Assembly (NCBI GenBank): GCA_014879575.1
Contig: JACSRU010000079.1
Coordinates: 1-54,041, forward strand
Direction: 5' to 3'
Origin: Chthoniobacterales bacterium
Lineage (GTDB): Bacteria > Verrucomicrobiota > Verrucomicrobiia > Chthoniobacterales > Terrimicrobiaceae
DNA: 54,041 bases
Positions 26,974 to 35,280 of the stretch are shown piece by piece. Position 1 is the first letter of the stretch, and every line of letters starts with the position of its first letter. The notes beneath the pieces were generated by a model. It searched no databases. It was not told the origin of the DNA and was given only the letters and a program-made list of their open reading frames with translations. The position numbers and the translations under genes were made by a program.

Positions 26974-27094
26974 AATATTAGGGTTGGTTTTGGTTGGTTG
27001 GTTTGAAAAGTTTTCAGTGGTTCAGTTTTCAGGGAAAGACATCCGGCCGCGGAAATTCTCTGCCGCTGAACACTGAAAACTGAACACTTGCTGT
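26974..27094. other. Gap between ackA and BMC-H with strong inverted repeat
   Basis: This is the longest gap inside the BMC operon, 121 bases. AGTGGTTCAGTTTTCAG (27016-27032) pairs with CTGAAAACTGAACACT (27073-27088) with one bulge. The tandem nature of the arms also allows a second register (27011-27025 with 27066-27079). It could attenuate, process or stabilise the mRNA and so set different levels for enzymes and shell proteins. No coding frame is seen. Confidence 0.65.
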
Positions 27095-28279
27095 TCATGC
27101 TTCTTTGAGTTTTTCCCAGGCATTCCTGGCGATGACAATTTCCTCGTTCGTGGGGATGACACGCACCTCGATCTTCGAGGCGGGGGTGGAAATGACCGCC
27201 TCGGTGGCCCGCGCGGCGGCGTTGGCCGTCGGATCCAGTTCGAGACCGCAGAAGTCCAGATTGGCACAGATGGAGGCGCGGAGATCGGTCTGGTTTTCCG
27301 CGATGCCGGCCGTAAAGATGAGCACATCCGCCCCGTTCATTTCCACCAGAAACTGGCCGATGTATTTCCGGATCTGGGCCACGAAAATCTCGAGGGCGAT
27401 CCGGGCGTTTTCGTTTCCCCGTCCCGCAGCGGCAAAGAGGTCGCGGACGTCCCCCGTCGGCAATCCGGACAGGCCCTTGAGTCCCGAGTCATTGGTCAGG
27501 GCTTTTTCCACCTGATCCAGTCCGAGGCCGAGATCGCGGGCGAGATAGATGAGGGCAAAACAGTCGAAGTCCCCCGCGCGATTGTTCTGGGGAAGCCCGC
27601 TCTGCGCGGTCATGCCCCAGCTGGAATTGACGGCTTTTCCGTTGACGACCGCCGCGATCGAGGAGCTTCCGCCGAGGTGACAGGAGATCATGCGCAACTT
27701 GTCCGTTCCGCGAAGCTCCGCGCAGCGGTCGGTGACAAACCGATGACTGGCCCCATGAAATCCATACCGGCGGATGCCATATTTTTCCTCCCACTCAAGC
27801 GGCACCGGATACCGGTAAACGCTCGCGGGCAGGTGGTCGTAAAATGCCGTCTCAAACGTGCCGATGCACGGGAGGTCCGGATACAGCGCATGGAAAAACC
27901 GAACGCCGGCAACATACGGGGGATTATGCGCGGGAAGGAGCGTGTTGAATTCCTCCATGGCCCGCAGCACGGGCTCCTCCAAAAATTGCGTTCCCGAAAT
28001 CCCCCGGGCCATCACCGTCTTGAATCCGACAGCGGCCAGATCCTGAAAGCCTCCCAATTCCGCCTCGACAAAATGGATGGCCGCCGCGTGATCGGAAAAG
28101 GCCGCCGCGCCCTTTTTGGCCGGCCCCTCGCCGATGACAAGGGAATACGGACAGTCGTCCGATCCGATCCGCTCGATGCCCCCCCTCGCCAGCAAACGCT
28201 CGGAAGGCATCTCGAACAAGCGGAACTTGAACGAAGTGCTCCCGATGTTTGCGACGAGGATTTTCTTTTTTGCGGACAT
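27095..28279 (-). CDS. ackA: Acetate kinase family protein
   Basis: Transfers phosphate from the acyl phosphate made by PduL to ADP, yielding ATP and acid, the energy-conserving end of the BMC pathway. The 394-residue product has the ASKHA start ILVANIGSTSFKFRLF, the FETAFYDHLP block (the usual DTAFH is altered to ETAFY), RYGFHGASHRFV, SCHLGGSSSIAAV and FTAGIAENQTDLR. It lies between BMC-H genes, which argues for a dedicated BMC paralogue; lactate or propionate as the true product is possible. Confidence 0.93.
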   Translation of the reverse strand: MSAKKKILVANIGSTSFKFRLFEMPSERLLARGGIERIGSDDCPYSLVIGEGPAKKGAAAFSDHAAAIHFVEAELGGFQDLAAVGFKTVMARGISGTQFLEEPVLRAMEEFNTLLPAHNPPYVAGVRFFHALYPDLPCIGTFETAFYDHLPASVYRYPVPLEWEEKYGIRRYGFHGASHRFVTDRCAELRGTDKLRMISCHLGGSSSIAAVVNGKAVNSSWGMTAQSGLPQNNRAGDFDCFALIYLARDLGLGLDQVEKALTNDSGLKGLSGLPTGDVRDLFAAAGRGNENARIALEIFVAQIRKYIGQFLVEMNGADVLIFTAGIAENQTDLRASICANLDFCGLELDPTANAAARATEAVISTPASKIEVRVIPTNEEIVIARNAWEKLKEA

Positions 28280-28330
28280 GAGGTGGCGCGGGGAAATTCC
28301 GGCGGACGGAAACCGTTCCGTTTCGGGGAA

Positions 28331-28630
28331 CTACTTGCCGGAGGCGGGTTTTGCGGCGAGGAATTTTCCGAGCTTGGCCAGATCGTCGTGTGGACGCGGG
28401 ATCACATGAACGGCGATCACCTCGCCGATCGTGCTGGCGGCGGTTGCGCCGGCTTCCACAGCGGCTTTCACCGCAGCGACCGAGCCGCCGATGAACACGG
28501 CGACATGTCCGGAGCCGACCTTTTCCCAGCCGATGAGTTCCACATTGGCTGCCTTGAGCATCGCATCCGTCGCTTCAAATTGCGCGGAGAGGCCCTTGGT
28601 TTCTATCATTCCGAGTGCTTGGTTTGCCAT
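28331..28630 (-). CDS. BMC-H hexameric shell protein with canonical GSG pore
   Basis: A 99-residue BMC-domain protein: [49 protein letters not shown] (residues 34-61, pore loop GSG) and VIPRPHDDL. The GSG pore and a short charged C-terminal tail (KPASGK) are like PduA and CsoS1A. The ATG is at 28630, 26 bases from the next shell gene. Confidence 0.95.
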   Translation of the reverse strand: MANQALGMIETKGLSAQFEATDAMLKAANVELIGWEKVGSGHVAVFIGGSVAAVKAAVEAGATAASTIGEVIAVHVIPRPHDDLAKLGKFLAAKPASGK

Positions 28631-28656
28631 AATTAGTAAGTTTGTGGGTTGTGGAT

Positions 28657-28926
28657 TCAGGCGGTGAAGAACTTCAACAGTTCCGTGGCCGGGCGGGCGA
28701 TCACGTGGGAGGCCACGAGATTGCCGACGCGGGTTGCCGCTTCCCGTCCGGCTTCGACGGCGGCTTTAACGCTGCCGACATCGCCCTGGACGATGGTGGT
28801 GACCAGGGCTCCACCGATGGGGATGGATTTGATCAGTTGCACGTTCGCGGCTTTGATCATCGCGTCACTGGCTTCCACCAGGCCGACGTATCCGCGGGTT
28901 TCGAGTAGTCCGATTGCTTCGCTCAT
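28657..28926 (-). CDS. BMC-H hexameric shell protein with IGGA pore segment
   Basis: An 89-residue BMC-domain protein with [20 protein letters not shown], the pore loop [22 protein letters not shown] and [16 protein letters not shown] 28926 is the correct start; the longer in-frame extension is antisense to nothing but lacks family similarity. It lacks the conserved HxDL segment near the C-terminus present in the other two. It lies 28 bases after pduL. Confidence 0.94.
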   Translation of the reverse strand: MSEAIGLLETRGYVGLVEASDAMIKAANVQLIKSIPIGGALVTTIVQGDVGSVKAAVEAGREAATRVGNLVASHVIARPATELLKFFTA

Positions 28927-28954
28927 GTTTTGTGTTGTTTGGTTGGGTTGAGGG

Positions 28955-29629
28955 TTAGGATTTGAAAAGTTCCACCTTGTCGGCGTGCTCAAGGTTGCAG
29001 GCATTGGCTTCGTCCGTGTCAATATGCACTTCGAGCTTGAAGGTCGGGTCCACACGGACAAGCAAATCATCGAATCGTGTGGTGCAGCCCCTGGCGCATA
29101 CCTTCAGGGTGATCAGATCGAGATGCTTCACCCCGTAAAATGCGGCGTCGGCGGGGGACATGTGGACGTGCCGGGCGGCCCGGATGAGCCCGCTCTTCAT
29201 CTCCAAAAATCCCTTCGGCCCCATGATATACCCGCCCGGCGTCCCCTCGATGTCCCCGGACATCCGCACCGGCACCTCGATACCAAGCTGCACCGCATCC
29301 GTGAAGGCCAGCTCGATCTGCGTGAGATTCCGACAGGGACCCAAAATCCGCAAATTCGGAATAATCCGCTTGCGCGGCCCCACCAATGTCACCGTCTGCT
29401 GCGAGGCAAATTGGCCTTCCTGATAAAGCATCTTGTGGACGGTCAACTCCGCCCCCTTCCCAAAAAGCACCTCCAGATTCTCCGGAGAAATATGCATGTG
29501 CCGCGCCGAACTGTTCACCACCAGAACCGGCGCCTGTGTGGCGGGCACGGCCCGCCCAAGTTGCCGAAACAACGCCTCGCGAACGAGGAACTCGACGGCG
29601 GCGCGATTGGGGGCTTCAATTTTTGCCAT
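28955..29629 (-). CDS. pduL: Phosphate propanoyltransferase, PduL type
   Basis: Converts acyl-CoA and phosphate to acyl phosphate and CoA inside the BMC, recycling CoA for the aldehyde dehydrogenase. The 224-residue product has two PduL domains with zinc-ligand histidines in ARHMHISPE (His44, His46), ARHVHMSPAD (His154, His156) and LEVHIDTDEANA (His202). The N-terminal NRAAVEFLVREALFRQL (8-24) is an amphipathic encapsulation helix. It is the first structural gene after the regulator; a candidate promoter/operator lies in the 82 bases upstream. Confidence 0.95.
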   Translation of the reverse strand: MAKIEAPNRAAVEFLVREALFRQLGRAVPATQAPVLVVNSSARHMHISPENLEVLFGKGAELTVHKMLYQEGQFASQQTVTLVGPRKRIIPNLRILGPCRNLTQIELAFTDAVQLGIEVPVRMSGDIEGTPGGYIMGPKGFLEMKSGLIRAARHVHMSPADAAFYGVKHLDLITLKVCARGCTTRFDDLLVRVDPTFKLEVHIDTDEANACNLEHADKVELFKS

Positions 29630-29651
29630 GGGAATGAATGCGGAAAATTAA

Positions 29652-29669
29652 ATGACTGATATCCGTCAT
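29652..29669. promoter_or_regulatory. Palindromic operator candidate upstream of pduL
   Basis: ATGACTGATATCCGTCAT is palindromic except for one symmetrical pair of positions and lies 23 bases before the pduL start on its template side. It is a natural candidate site for the DeoR-family regulator encoded next to it. Confidence 0.45.
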
Positions 29670-29685
29670 ATACTTTTTCCGTGGT

Positions 29686-29715
29686 TCGTCAACAACTATT
29701 TTTGAAAATCGTCAA
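29686..29715. promoter_or_regulatory. Direct repeats TCGTCAA and -35-like elements upstream of pduL
   Basis: TCGTCAA occurs at 29686 and again at 29709, 23 bases apart (about two helical turns). On the minus strand both read TTGACGA, so each contains a consensus-like -35, TTGACG. The inner one is followed 14-16 bases later by the A/T-rich TATATGAC. This could be the BMC operon promoter with DeoR half-sites. Confidence 0.4.
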
Positions 29716-30554
29716 AGGTAGTGAACCGGGAGGGCGGGTTTATCCGGGGAGGCAAGGTCCGGGAGGGCGACCTGTGGGTCACAGGAGACCACTTCCACGA
29801 CCCCCGGGGAAATGCCGGCTTTGGCGAGTTTGGCCGGGGGAGCGTCCGTAAGGAAAAAGTCCACCCCGGGCCATTTTTTCAGGAGGAATGGGGCGGTGCA
29901 TCCGATTTTCGAGGAATCCAGACAGTAAACGGTGCGGGCGGAGCGGCGGATTGCGACCAATTGCTGCTGGACGATGGACTCCTGGGAATTCCAGATCCCT
30001 TCCTGGTTTGCGGCTTCGGCAGAGAGAAATGCCATGTCAAAATTCCAAAATTCCAGACTCCGCCGGGCGGTTTCTCCAAGCAAAACCGATTGACGTCCAA
30101 GAATCTGTCCCGCCGTGAGGAACACACTCAGTGCCGGGAGGGAGGAGAGCCGTTCGCCGATCGGAATGTTTGAGGTCACGATCGTCATGGGCGAGACGGG
30201 CGCTTCAAGAAAAGCTTCGGCCAAGGCATAAATCGTGGTGCCGGAATCCAAAAAATACGTGCCTCCCGGCTTGAAAAATCCGAGCGCCCTTCGTGCCACC
30301 CTGGCCTTGCTTTTGGCGGCGGATGCCTGCCGCTCACGAAATGATGGAAAACGCTCATTAAAATCAACGAGCGCCCCGCCATGCGTTCGTGTGACCTTGT
30401 TTCTTCTGGCCAGCTCAGCAAGGTCGCGGCGCGCGGTGGCTTCCGAGACCCCGAGGTGGCGACAAAGTTCCTGAATGGGCAAATAACGGTGCCGTTCGAT
30501 GAGCGCGGCCAGTTTTTCCCGGCGCGCCTCGACAACATGGAGAGGAACCCTCAT
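29712..30554 (-). CDS. DeoR-family transcriptional regulator of the BMC operon
   Basis: A 280-residue sugar-phosphate-responsive regulator. The N-terminal winged helix-turn-helix spans residues 8-62, with LPIQELCRHLGVSEATARRDLAEL as the recognition region (residues 25-48), followed by THGGAL. The effector domain has the DeoRC features LDSGTTIYALAEAF and IVTSNIPIGERL. It lies immediately upstream of the BMC genes on the same strand, as in other planctomycete/verrucomicrobial BMC loci. Induction by a phosphorylated intermediate of fucose or rhamnose breakdown is inferred from the family. Confidence 0.92.
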   Translation of the reverse strand: MRVPLHVVEARREKLAALIERHRYLPIQELCRHLGVSEATARRDLAELARRNKVTRTHGGALVDFNERFPSFRERQASAAKSKARVARRALGFFKPGGTYFLDSGTTIYALAEAFLEAPVSPMTIVTSNIPIGERLSSLPALSVFLTAGQILGRQSVLLGETARRSLEFWNFDMAFLSAEAANQEGIWNSQESIVQQQLVAIRRSARTVYCLDSSKIGCTAPFLLKKWPGVDFFLTDAPPAKLAKAGISPGVVEVVSCDPQVALPDLASPDKPALPVHYL

Positions 30555-30575
30555 GAGGACGCAAGTTTCAACTCT

Positions 30576-30606
30576 TTTTGATCGAATTCAATCCTATTGA
30601 TCAAAA
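30576..30606. promoter_or_regulatory. Inverted repeat TTTTGATC/GATCAAAA between regulator genes
   Basis: TTTTGATC (30576-30583) and GATCAAAA (30599-30606) flank a 15-base A/T-rich spacer just upstream of the deoR-type gene and partly within the 3' end of the tetR-type gene. It may be an operator for autoregulation or a weak terminator of the tetR transcript. Confidence 0.4.
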
Positions 30607-31301
30607 TTTCCCGACATCCTGACCGCTGGGGAAAGCGGGTGACCTGATCTTTTTCTGGCGATTGCCTCCAGGCCGCCGAGGGCGAAATGGTAGAGGTGTT
30701 CCACGAGAATCTCTTTCGGCGTGGCGGTGACGATGTCGGAAAAGATCGTGGCGTGGCGTCCGACGACCAAAAGCATGGCGCAGGGGGCGCCGACACTGAT
30801 CAGGCAGCGCGACAAAGCAGGGTCATCCGGCGCAAGACCGGTGATCTCGCTGAGGATGGTCAGCACGACCTGAAACTTGGGCAAAACCTCCATCGTCTGG
30901 AGCACGGCGAGATGGGAACTGGGCGAGAGCAATTCGCGCCCCAACACGCGGGTGTGCCAGCTCTGCCGACTGGTGGCACTTTTCACCATGCTTTCGATCA
31001 CCTTTCTCAACTTGTCCCGGGCGGGCAACCCGGAGGCGCCGACCTCGGTGAGCACCTTCATGCTGATGAGACGGCTGTGCGCTTCGGCCAGCACGGCTTG
31101 ATAGAGGCCGGCCCGGCTGCCGAAATGGTAGTTGATCGAGGCGAGGTCCACTCCCGCCTTTTGTGCGATGCTTTTGCTGCTGGTCTCCGCAAAGCCGGAG
31201 ACCGCGATCAGCTTCCCCGCTTCTTCGAGAATACGCCAACGGGTCGCCTCCCCGTCAGCCCGGCGGGGGCGCAGGGGGTTTTTGGAAACGTGGGATGTCA
31301 T
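30594..31301 (-). CDS. TetR-family regulator, CecR-like
   Basis: A 235-residue repressor with an N-terminal TetR helix-turn-helix (about 19-65: ILEEAGKLIAVSGFAETSSK, then IAQKAGVDLASINYHFGSRA) and a C-terminal ligand domain resembling the CecR/DUF1956 group (LGRELLSPSSHLAVL near residue 120). In enterobacteria CecR controls the ybhGFSR exporter, and the same genes are divergent here, which supports the assignment. It probably represses the exporter and itself through the palindrome at 31346. Confidence 0.88.
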   Translation of the reverse strand: MTSHVSKNPLRPRRADGEATRWRILEEAGKLIAVSGFAETSSKSIAQKAGVDLASINYHFGSRAGLYQAVLAEAHSRLISMKVLTEVGASGLPARDKLRKVIESMVKSATSRQSWHTRVLGRELLSPSSHLAVLQTMEVLPKFQVVLTILSEITGLAPDDPALSRCLISVGAPCAMLLVVGRHATIFSDIVTATPKEILVEHLYHFALGGLEAIARKRSGHPLSPAVRMSGNFDQ

Positions 31302-31330
31302 GTGGCGCAGAGAGTGAACGCAATTTCGAG

Positions 31331-31359
31331 TTGACTATAAATTCAATTTAGTTTAAATC
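31331..31359 (+). promoter_or_regulatory. Promoter candidate of the exporter operon
   Basis: TTGACT (31331-31336), a 17-base spacer and TAAATC (31354-31359) form a plausible sigma-70 promoter 43 bases upstream of the HlyD-like gene, in an A/T-rich intergenic stretch between divergent genes. Confidence 0.45.
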
Positions 31360-31363
31360 AAAT
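31346..31363. promoter_or_regulatory. Palindrome overlapping the exporter -10, TetR operator candidate
   Basis: ATTTAGTTTAAATCAAAT is symmetrical about TTTAAA at 14 of 18 positions and covers the putative -10 element, as expected for a repressor site. Confidence 0.45.
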
Positions 31364-31401
31364 TTAATCTTCAACGTCTTCGGCCTCTCGTCCACAATCT
31401 T

Positions 31402-32394
31402 ATGAAAAAAACCATTTTTTCCCTTCTTCTGGTGGCATTGCTGGCGAGCGGTTGGTTTTGGTGGAACGGGCGGGGAGCCCGGCAGGAGCCTGAGGAACTG
31501 GTCCTCTACGGCAACGTGGACATCCGGCAGGTGTCGCTGGCCTTCGATGGCACAGGCCGCATTGGTGAGATGCGCGCCGAAGAGGGCGATTCGGTAAAAA
31601 AGGGTGAGGTGATCGCTGTCCTCGATACCCGGACACTCGAACTCCAGGCCGATCAGGCGGACGCCAATGTGGAGGCCCAGCGGCAGACGCTGTTGCGGCT
31701 GCGCCATGGATCGCGTCCGGAGGAGATCGCAGAGGTCCGCGCCAAGCTGGCGGCCGCCGAGTCGGATGTGGAGCGCGCGCGACTCAATCTGTCACGCATC
31801 ACAAACCTTCATGGGGCACGGGTGGTAAGTGTTCAGGACGTCGATCTTGCCAAAAACACTGCGGAGGTGGCGAAGGCGAAAGCTGATGAACAGCGCGCCC
31901 TGCTCCGCCTCGCCGAGCTGGGGCCGCGGGCGGAGGAAATCGCCGGGGCGGAGGCGCAGCTCGCCGCCGCCGAGGCGCAGGTGGCGCTGCTGCGGCACCA
32001 GATCGAGCTGGGCACGCTGCGCGCGCCGACCGACGCGGTGGTGCGTTCGCGCTTGCTGGAGCCGGGCGACATGGTCACGCCACAGAAGCCCGTGTTCGCG
32101 CTGGCCATCACCCGGCCGAAGTGGATCCGCGTCTATGTCCATGAGCCGGACCTCGGGAAAATCCGCCCCGGCATGGAGGCGCGGGTCGTCACCGACAGCC
32201 ACCCGGAGCAGCCGGTGAAAGGCACGGTCGGCTACATTTCCTCGGTCGCCGAGTTCACGCCCAAGGCGGTGCAGACGGAAGTGCTGCGCACCAGCCTGGT
32301 TTACGAAGTCCGCGTCATCGTGGACGACGCCAGCGACACGCTGCGCCTCGGCCAGCCCGCCACCGTCCACCTGCCCGTTTCCCACAAACCGTGA
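31402..32394 (+). CDS. ybhG: HlyD-family membrane fusion protein, YbhG-like
   Basis: Periplasmic adaptor of an ABC exporter. The 330-residue product has a signal/anchor segment (5-22), a biotinyl-lipoyl-like half-motif (VDIRQVSLAFDGTGRI then EEGDSVKKGEVIAVLD), a long coiled coil (about 85-200, rich in Ala, Glu, Arg), the second half-motif TLRAPTDAVVRSRLLEPGD, and a beta-barrel domain (WIRVYVHEPDLGKIRPGM). Its TGA overlaps the GTG of the ATPase gene. The codon character becomes markedly more GC/C-ending from about 31.9 kb, within this gene. Confidence 0.92.
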   Translation: MKKTIFSLLLVALLASGWFWWNGRGARQEPEELVLYGNVDIRQVSLAFDGTGRIGEMRAEEGDSVKKGEVIAVLDTRTLELQADQADANVEAQRQTLLRLRHGSRPEEIAEVRAKLAAAESDVERARLNLSRITNLHGARVVSVQDVDLAKNTAEVAKAKADEQRALLRLAELGPRAEEIAGAEAQLAAAEAQVALLRHQIELGTLRAPTDAVVRSRLLEPGDMVTPQKPVFALAITRPKWIRVYVHEPDLGKIRPGMEARVVTDSHPEQPVKGTVGYISSVAEFTPKAVQTEVLRTSLVYEVRVIVDDASDTLRLGQPATVHLPVSHKP

Positions 32395-34148
32395 ACGAAA
32401 CCGTCATCGCCGCGGACCTGCGCAAGACCTTCATCGGGCCGGACGGCAAGCCGTTCGCCGCCATCGACGAGGTCTCGCTGGCCGTCCGCGCCGGCGAACT
32501 GACGGCGCTGGTCGGCCCGGACGGCGCGGGGAAAACCACGCTGATGCGCATGATGGCCGGGCTGCTCAAGCCGGACGCCGGCACGCTGCGCGTCCTCGGC
32601 ACGGACGTCGCGGCGGCCCCGCAGGCGGTGCAGAACCGCATCAGCTACATGCCCCAGCGCTTCGGCCTCTACGAAGACCTCAGCGTCCAGGAAAACCTCG
32701 ACCTCTACGCCGACCTCCACGGCGTGCCGCTGGAGCTGCGGCGCGAGCGCTTCTCCCGCATGTTGGAAATGACCGACATGGCCCGCTTCACCGCCCGCCC
32801 GGCGGGCAAGCTCTCCGGCGGCATGAAGCAAAAACTCGGGCTGGCCTGCACGCTCGTCCGCTCGCCGGATTTGCTCATCCTCGACGAACCGAGCGTCGGC
32901 GTGGATCCGCTTTCCCGCCGCGATTTGTGGAAGATCGTCCAGCAGCTCGTGGATGAGGAAAAACTCAGCGTCATCGTCAGCACCGCCTACATGGACGAGG
33001 CGGAGCGCTGCGGGAAAGTCTTCGTGTTCCACCACGGCCGCCTGCTCGCGGAAGGATCGCCGGAAACCCTGCGCGGCCGCGCCCGCGGCCTGACATTCAC
33101 CGCCCGGCCGCCCGAGGGCACGCCCGCCCGCGACTTGCAGGCGCGGCTCATCGACCGGCCCGACCTCGTCATCGACGCGGTGCCCAGCGGCGGCGACGTC
33201 CGCTTCATCCGCCGCGCCACCGGCGACGACCCGCGGCTGGCCGAGCTGCTCCACGACGCGCCCGCCACGCCCCGCCCGGAGGAGCTGGAGGACGCATTCA
33301 TGATGCTGCTGCGCGAGCACGGCAAGGAACGCGGCCACGCGGAGCCGGCCAACGGCAACGACTCCGCGCCCCAGGTCGCGATCAACGGCGACAAGGGCGA
33401 GCCGGTAATCGTCGTGCGCGACCTCGTCCGCAAGTTCGGCGACTTCACCGCCGTGGCCAGCACGTCGTTCGAAGTCGCTCGCGGCGAGATTTTCGGCCTG
33501 CTCGGCCCGAATGGCGCGGGGAAAACCACCACCTTCCGCATGCTCTGCGGCCTGCTGCCCGCCACCAGCGGCCACCTCGAAGTCGCCGGACTCGACCTGC
33601 GCCGCGCCCGCGCCGAAGCCCGCGGCCGCATCGGCTACGTCTCCCAGAAGTTTTCCCTCTACGGCAACCTCAGCGTGCGGGAAAACCTGGAGTTCTTCGC
33701 CGGCGCCTATGGCCTGCGCGGCGCGGCGCTCAAGGCGCGCGTCGCCGCCTCGCTCAACCAGTTCGACCTCGACCCCGCGTCCCGCAGCGGCCTCCTCCCC
33801 GCCGGTTACAAACAACGCCTCGCCATGGCCACCGGCCTGATCCACGAGCCGGACATCCTCTTCCTCGACGAGCCGACCAGCGGCATCGACCCGCTCGCCC
33901 GCCGCACGTTCTGGCGCACCATCACCAGCCTGGCCGCGCACGGCGTGACCATCATCGTCACCACCCATTTCATGGAAGAGGCCGAATATTGCGACCGCAT
34001 CGCCATCCAGGACGCCGGGAAATTGCTCGCGCTGGGCACCCCGCACCAGGTCCGCCAGCAAGCCGCCGGCTCCGGCGCCCGCGACATGAACAGCGCCTTC
34101 ATCGCCATCGTCGAGCAAGGCCGCGAACCCCACGGAGCCACCCCATGA
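32391..34148 (+). CDS. ybhF: Dual-domain ABC transporter ATPase, YbhF-like
   Basis: A 585-residue protein with two fused nucleotide-binding domains. Domain 1 has Walker A GPDGAGKTTLM, signature LSGGMKQKLGLA and Walker B LLILDEPSVGVD. Domain 2 (from about residue 330) has GPNGAGKTTTF, a degenerate signature LPAGYKQRLAMA and ILFLDEPTSGID. The asymmetric second signature is also usual in YbhF. The linker around 305-325 is charged. Start GTG 32391 overlaps the previous stop, and its stop overlaps the next ATG (ATGA). Drug or toxic-compound export is inferred from the family. Confidence 0.94.
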   Translation: MNETVIAADLRKTFIGPDGKPFAAIDEVSLAVRAGELTALVGPDGAGKTTLMRMMAGLLKPDAGTLRVLGTDVAAAPQAVQNRISYMPQRFGLYEDLSVQENLDLYADLHGVPLELRRERFSRMLEMTDMARFTARPAGKLSGGMKQKLGLACTLVRSPDLLILDEPSVGVDPLSRRDLWKIVQQLVDEEKLSVIVSTAYMDEAERCGKVFVFHHGRLLAEGSPETLRGRARGLTFTARPPEGTPARDLQARLIDRPDLVIDAVPSGGDVRFIRRATGDDPRLAELLHDAPATPRPEELEDAFMMLLREHGKERGHAEPANGNDSAPQVAINGDKGEPVIVVRDLVRKFGDFTAVASTSFEVARGEIFGLLGPNGAGKTTTFRMLCGLLPATSGHLEVAGLDLRRARAEARGRIGYVSQKFSLYGNLSVRENLEFFAGAYGLRGAALKARVAASLNQFDLDPASRSGLLPAGYKQRLAMATGLIHEPDILFLDEPTSGIDPLARRTFWRTITSLAAHGVTIIVTTHFMEEAEYCDRIAIQDAGKLLALGTPHQVRQQAAGSGARDMNSAFIAIVEQGREPHGATP

Positions 34149-35275
34149 ACGCCTCCGGCTTCACCACCCGCCTCGTCGCCCTGACGCGCAAGGAGACGCG
34201 CCAGATGCTGCGCGACCGCAGCAACCTGATCGTCGGGCTGCTGCTGCCCGTGGTGCTCATCCTGCTCTTCGGCTACGGCTTGTCGCTCGACGTGAAACAC
34301 GCCCGCATCGCCGTGGTGCAGGAAGACAGCTCGCCCACCGCCCGCCAAACGGTCGCCGGCCTGCAAGGCTCCACCTATCTTTCCCCCGTCTGGATCAGCA
34401 CCATGGACGAGGCCGAGCGCATGATCCGGGCCGGGGAAACCGACGCCATCTTGCGCGTGCCCGCCGATTTCTCCCGCCAGCTCGCCGCCGGCAATGGCCG
34501 CGTCCAACTGCTCCTCAACGGCGTGGATTCCACCACCGCCTCCGCCATCGACGGCTACGTCGCCGGCGCGCTCGCCGTCCCCGCCCAACAAGCCGCCGAC
34601 CGCGCGGGCAACAAGCCCGCCGGCACCGCCAGCGTCGCCATCGTCCAGCGCACCTGGTTCAACGAGCCGGGCGAAAGCACCTGGTATTTCGTCCCCGGCC
34701 TCATCGTCCTGGTCATGACGCTCATCGGCGCCTTCCTCACCTCCATGCTCGTTGCCCGCGAGTGGGAGCGCGGTACGCTCGAATCGCTCTTCGTCACCCC
34801 CGTGCGGCCGCTGGAACTCGTCCTCTCCAAGCTCGCGCCCTACATCATCGTCGGCGCCATCGACCTCGCGATGTGCCTGCTCGCCGCGAAGTTTCTCTTC
34901 AAAGTTCCCATGCTCGGCTCGCTCTGGGTCATCATCGTCGCCTCCATGCTCTATCTGATGGTGTCGCTCGCCCTCGGACTCTACATCTCCGCCGCCACGA
35001 AAAACCAGTTTGCTGCCAGCCAGGTCGCGCTGCTGGCCAGCTTCATGCCCGCCATGATGCTCTCCGGCTTCGTCTTCGACCTGCGCAACGTGCCCGTCGT
35101 CATCCAGGTCATCAGCCACCTGCTGCCGGCCACCCATTTCATGTCGCTCATCAAGACGCTCTTCATGGCCGGCGACATCTGGCCGGGCATCTGGAAAAGC
35201 TGCGGCGTCCTCCTGCTCTACACCGTCGTGCTCGTCGCGGCCACCCGCCGCAAGCTGCGCAAATCCTTGGAATAA
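34145..35275 (+). CDS. ybhS: ABC-2 type permease, YbhS-like
   Basis: A 376-residue exporter permease. The ABC-2 layout is clear: a first helix (about 22-42, LIVGLLLPVVLILLFGYG), a large periplasmic domain (about 45-175), then five helices, with the conserved ALSVA/REWERGTLE-type coupling segment (LVAREWERGTLESLFVTP). The true start is ATG 34145, overlapping the ATPase stop. It pairs with the next gene to form the heterodimeric channel. Codon usage is strikingly C-ending. Confidence 0.94.
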   Translation: MNASGFTTRLVALTRKETRQMLRDRSNLIVGLLLPVVLILLFGYGLSLDVKHARIAVVQEDSSPTARQTVAGLQGSTYLSPVWISTMDEAERMIRAGETDAILRVPADFSRQLAAGNGRVQLLLNGVDSTTASAIDGYVAGALAVPAQQAADRAGNKPAGTASVAIVQRTWFNEPGESTWYFVPGLIVLVMTLIGAFLTSMLVAREWERGTLESLFVTPVRPLELVLSKLAPYIIVGAIDLAMCLLAAKFLFKVPMLGSLWVIIVASMLYLMVSLALGLYISAATKNQFAASQVALLASFMPAMMLSGFVFDLRNVPVVIQVISHLLPATHFMSLIKTLFMAGDIWPGIWKSCGVLLLYTVVLVAATRRKLRKSLE

Positions 35276-35280
35276 CCCCC

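Noticed and set aside
26974-27094. CRISPR-like repeats
   Set aside because: Only two inverted arms and no regular spacers; better read as an RNA hairpin.
32301-34133. 610-residue open frame antisense to the dual ATPase
   Set aside because: Arises from the extreme GC bias of the exporter block; the ATPase motifs on the plus strand are decisive.
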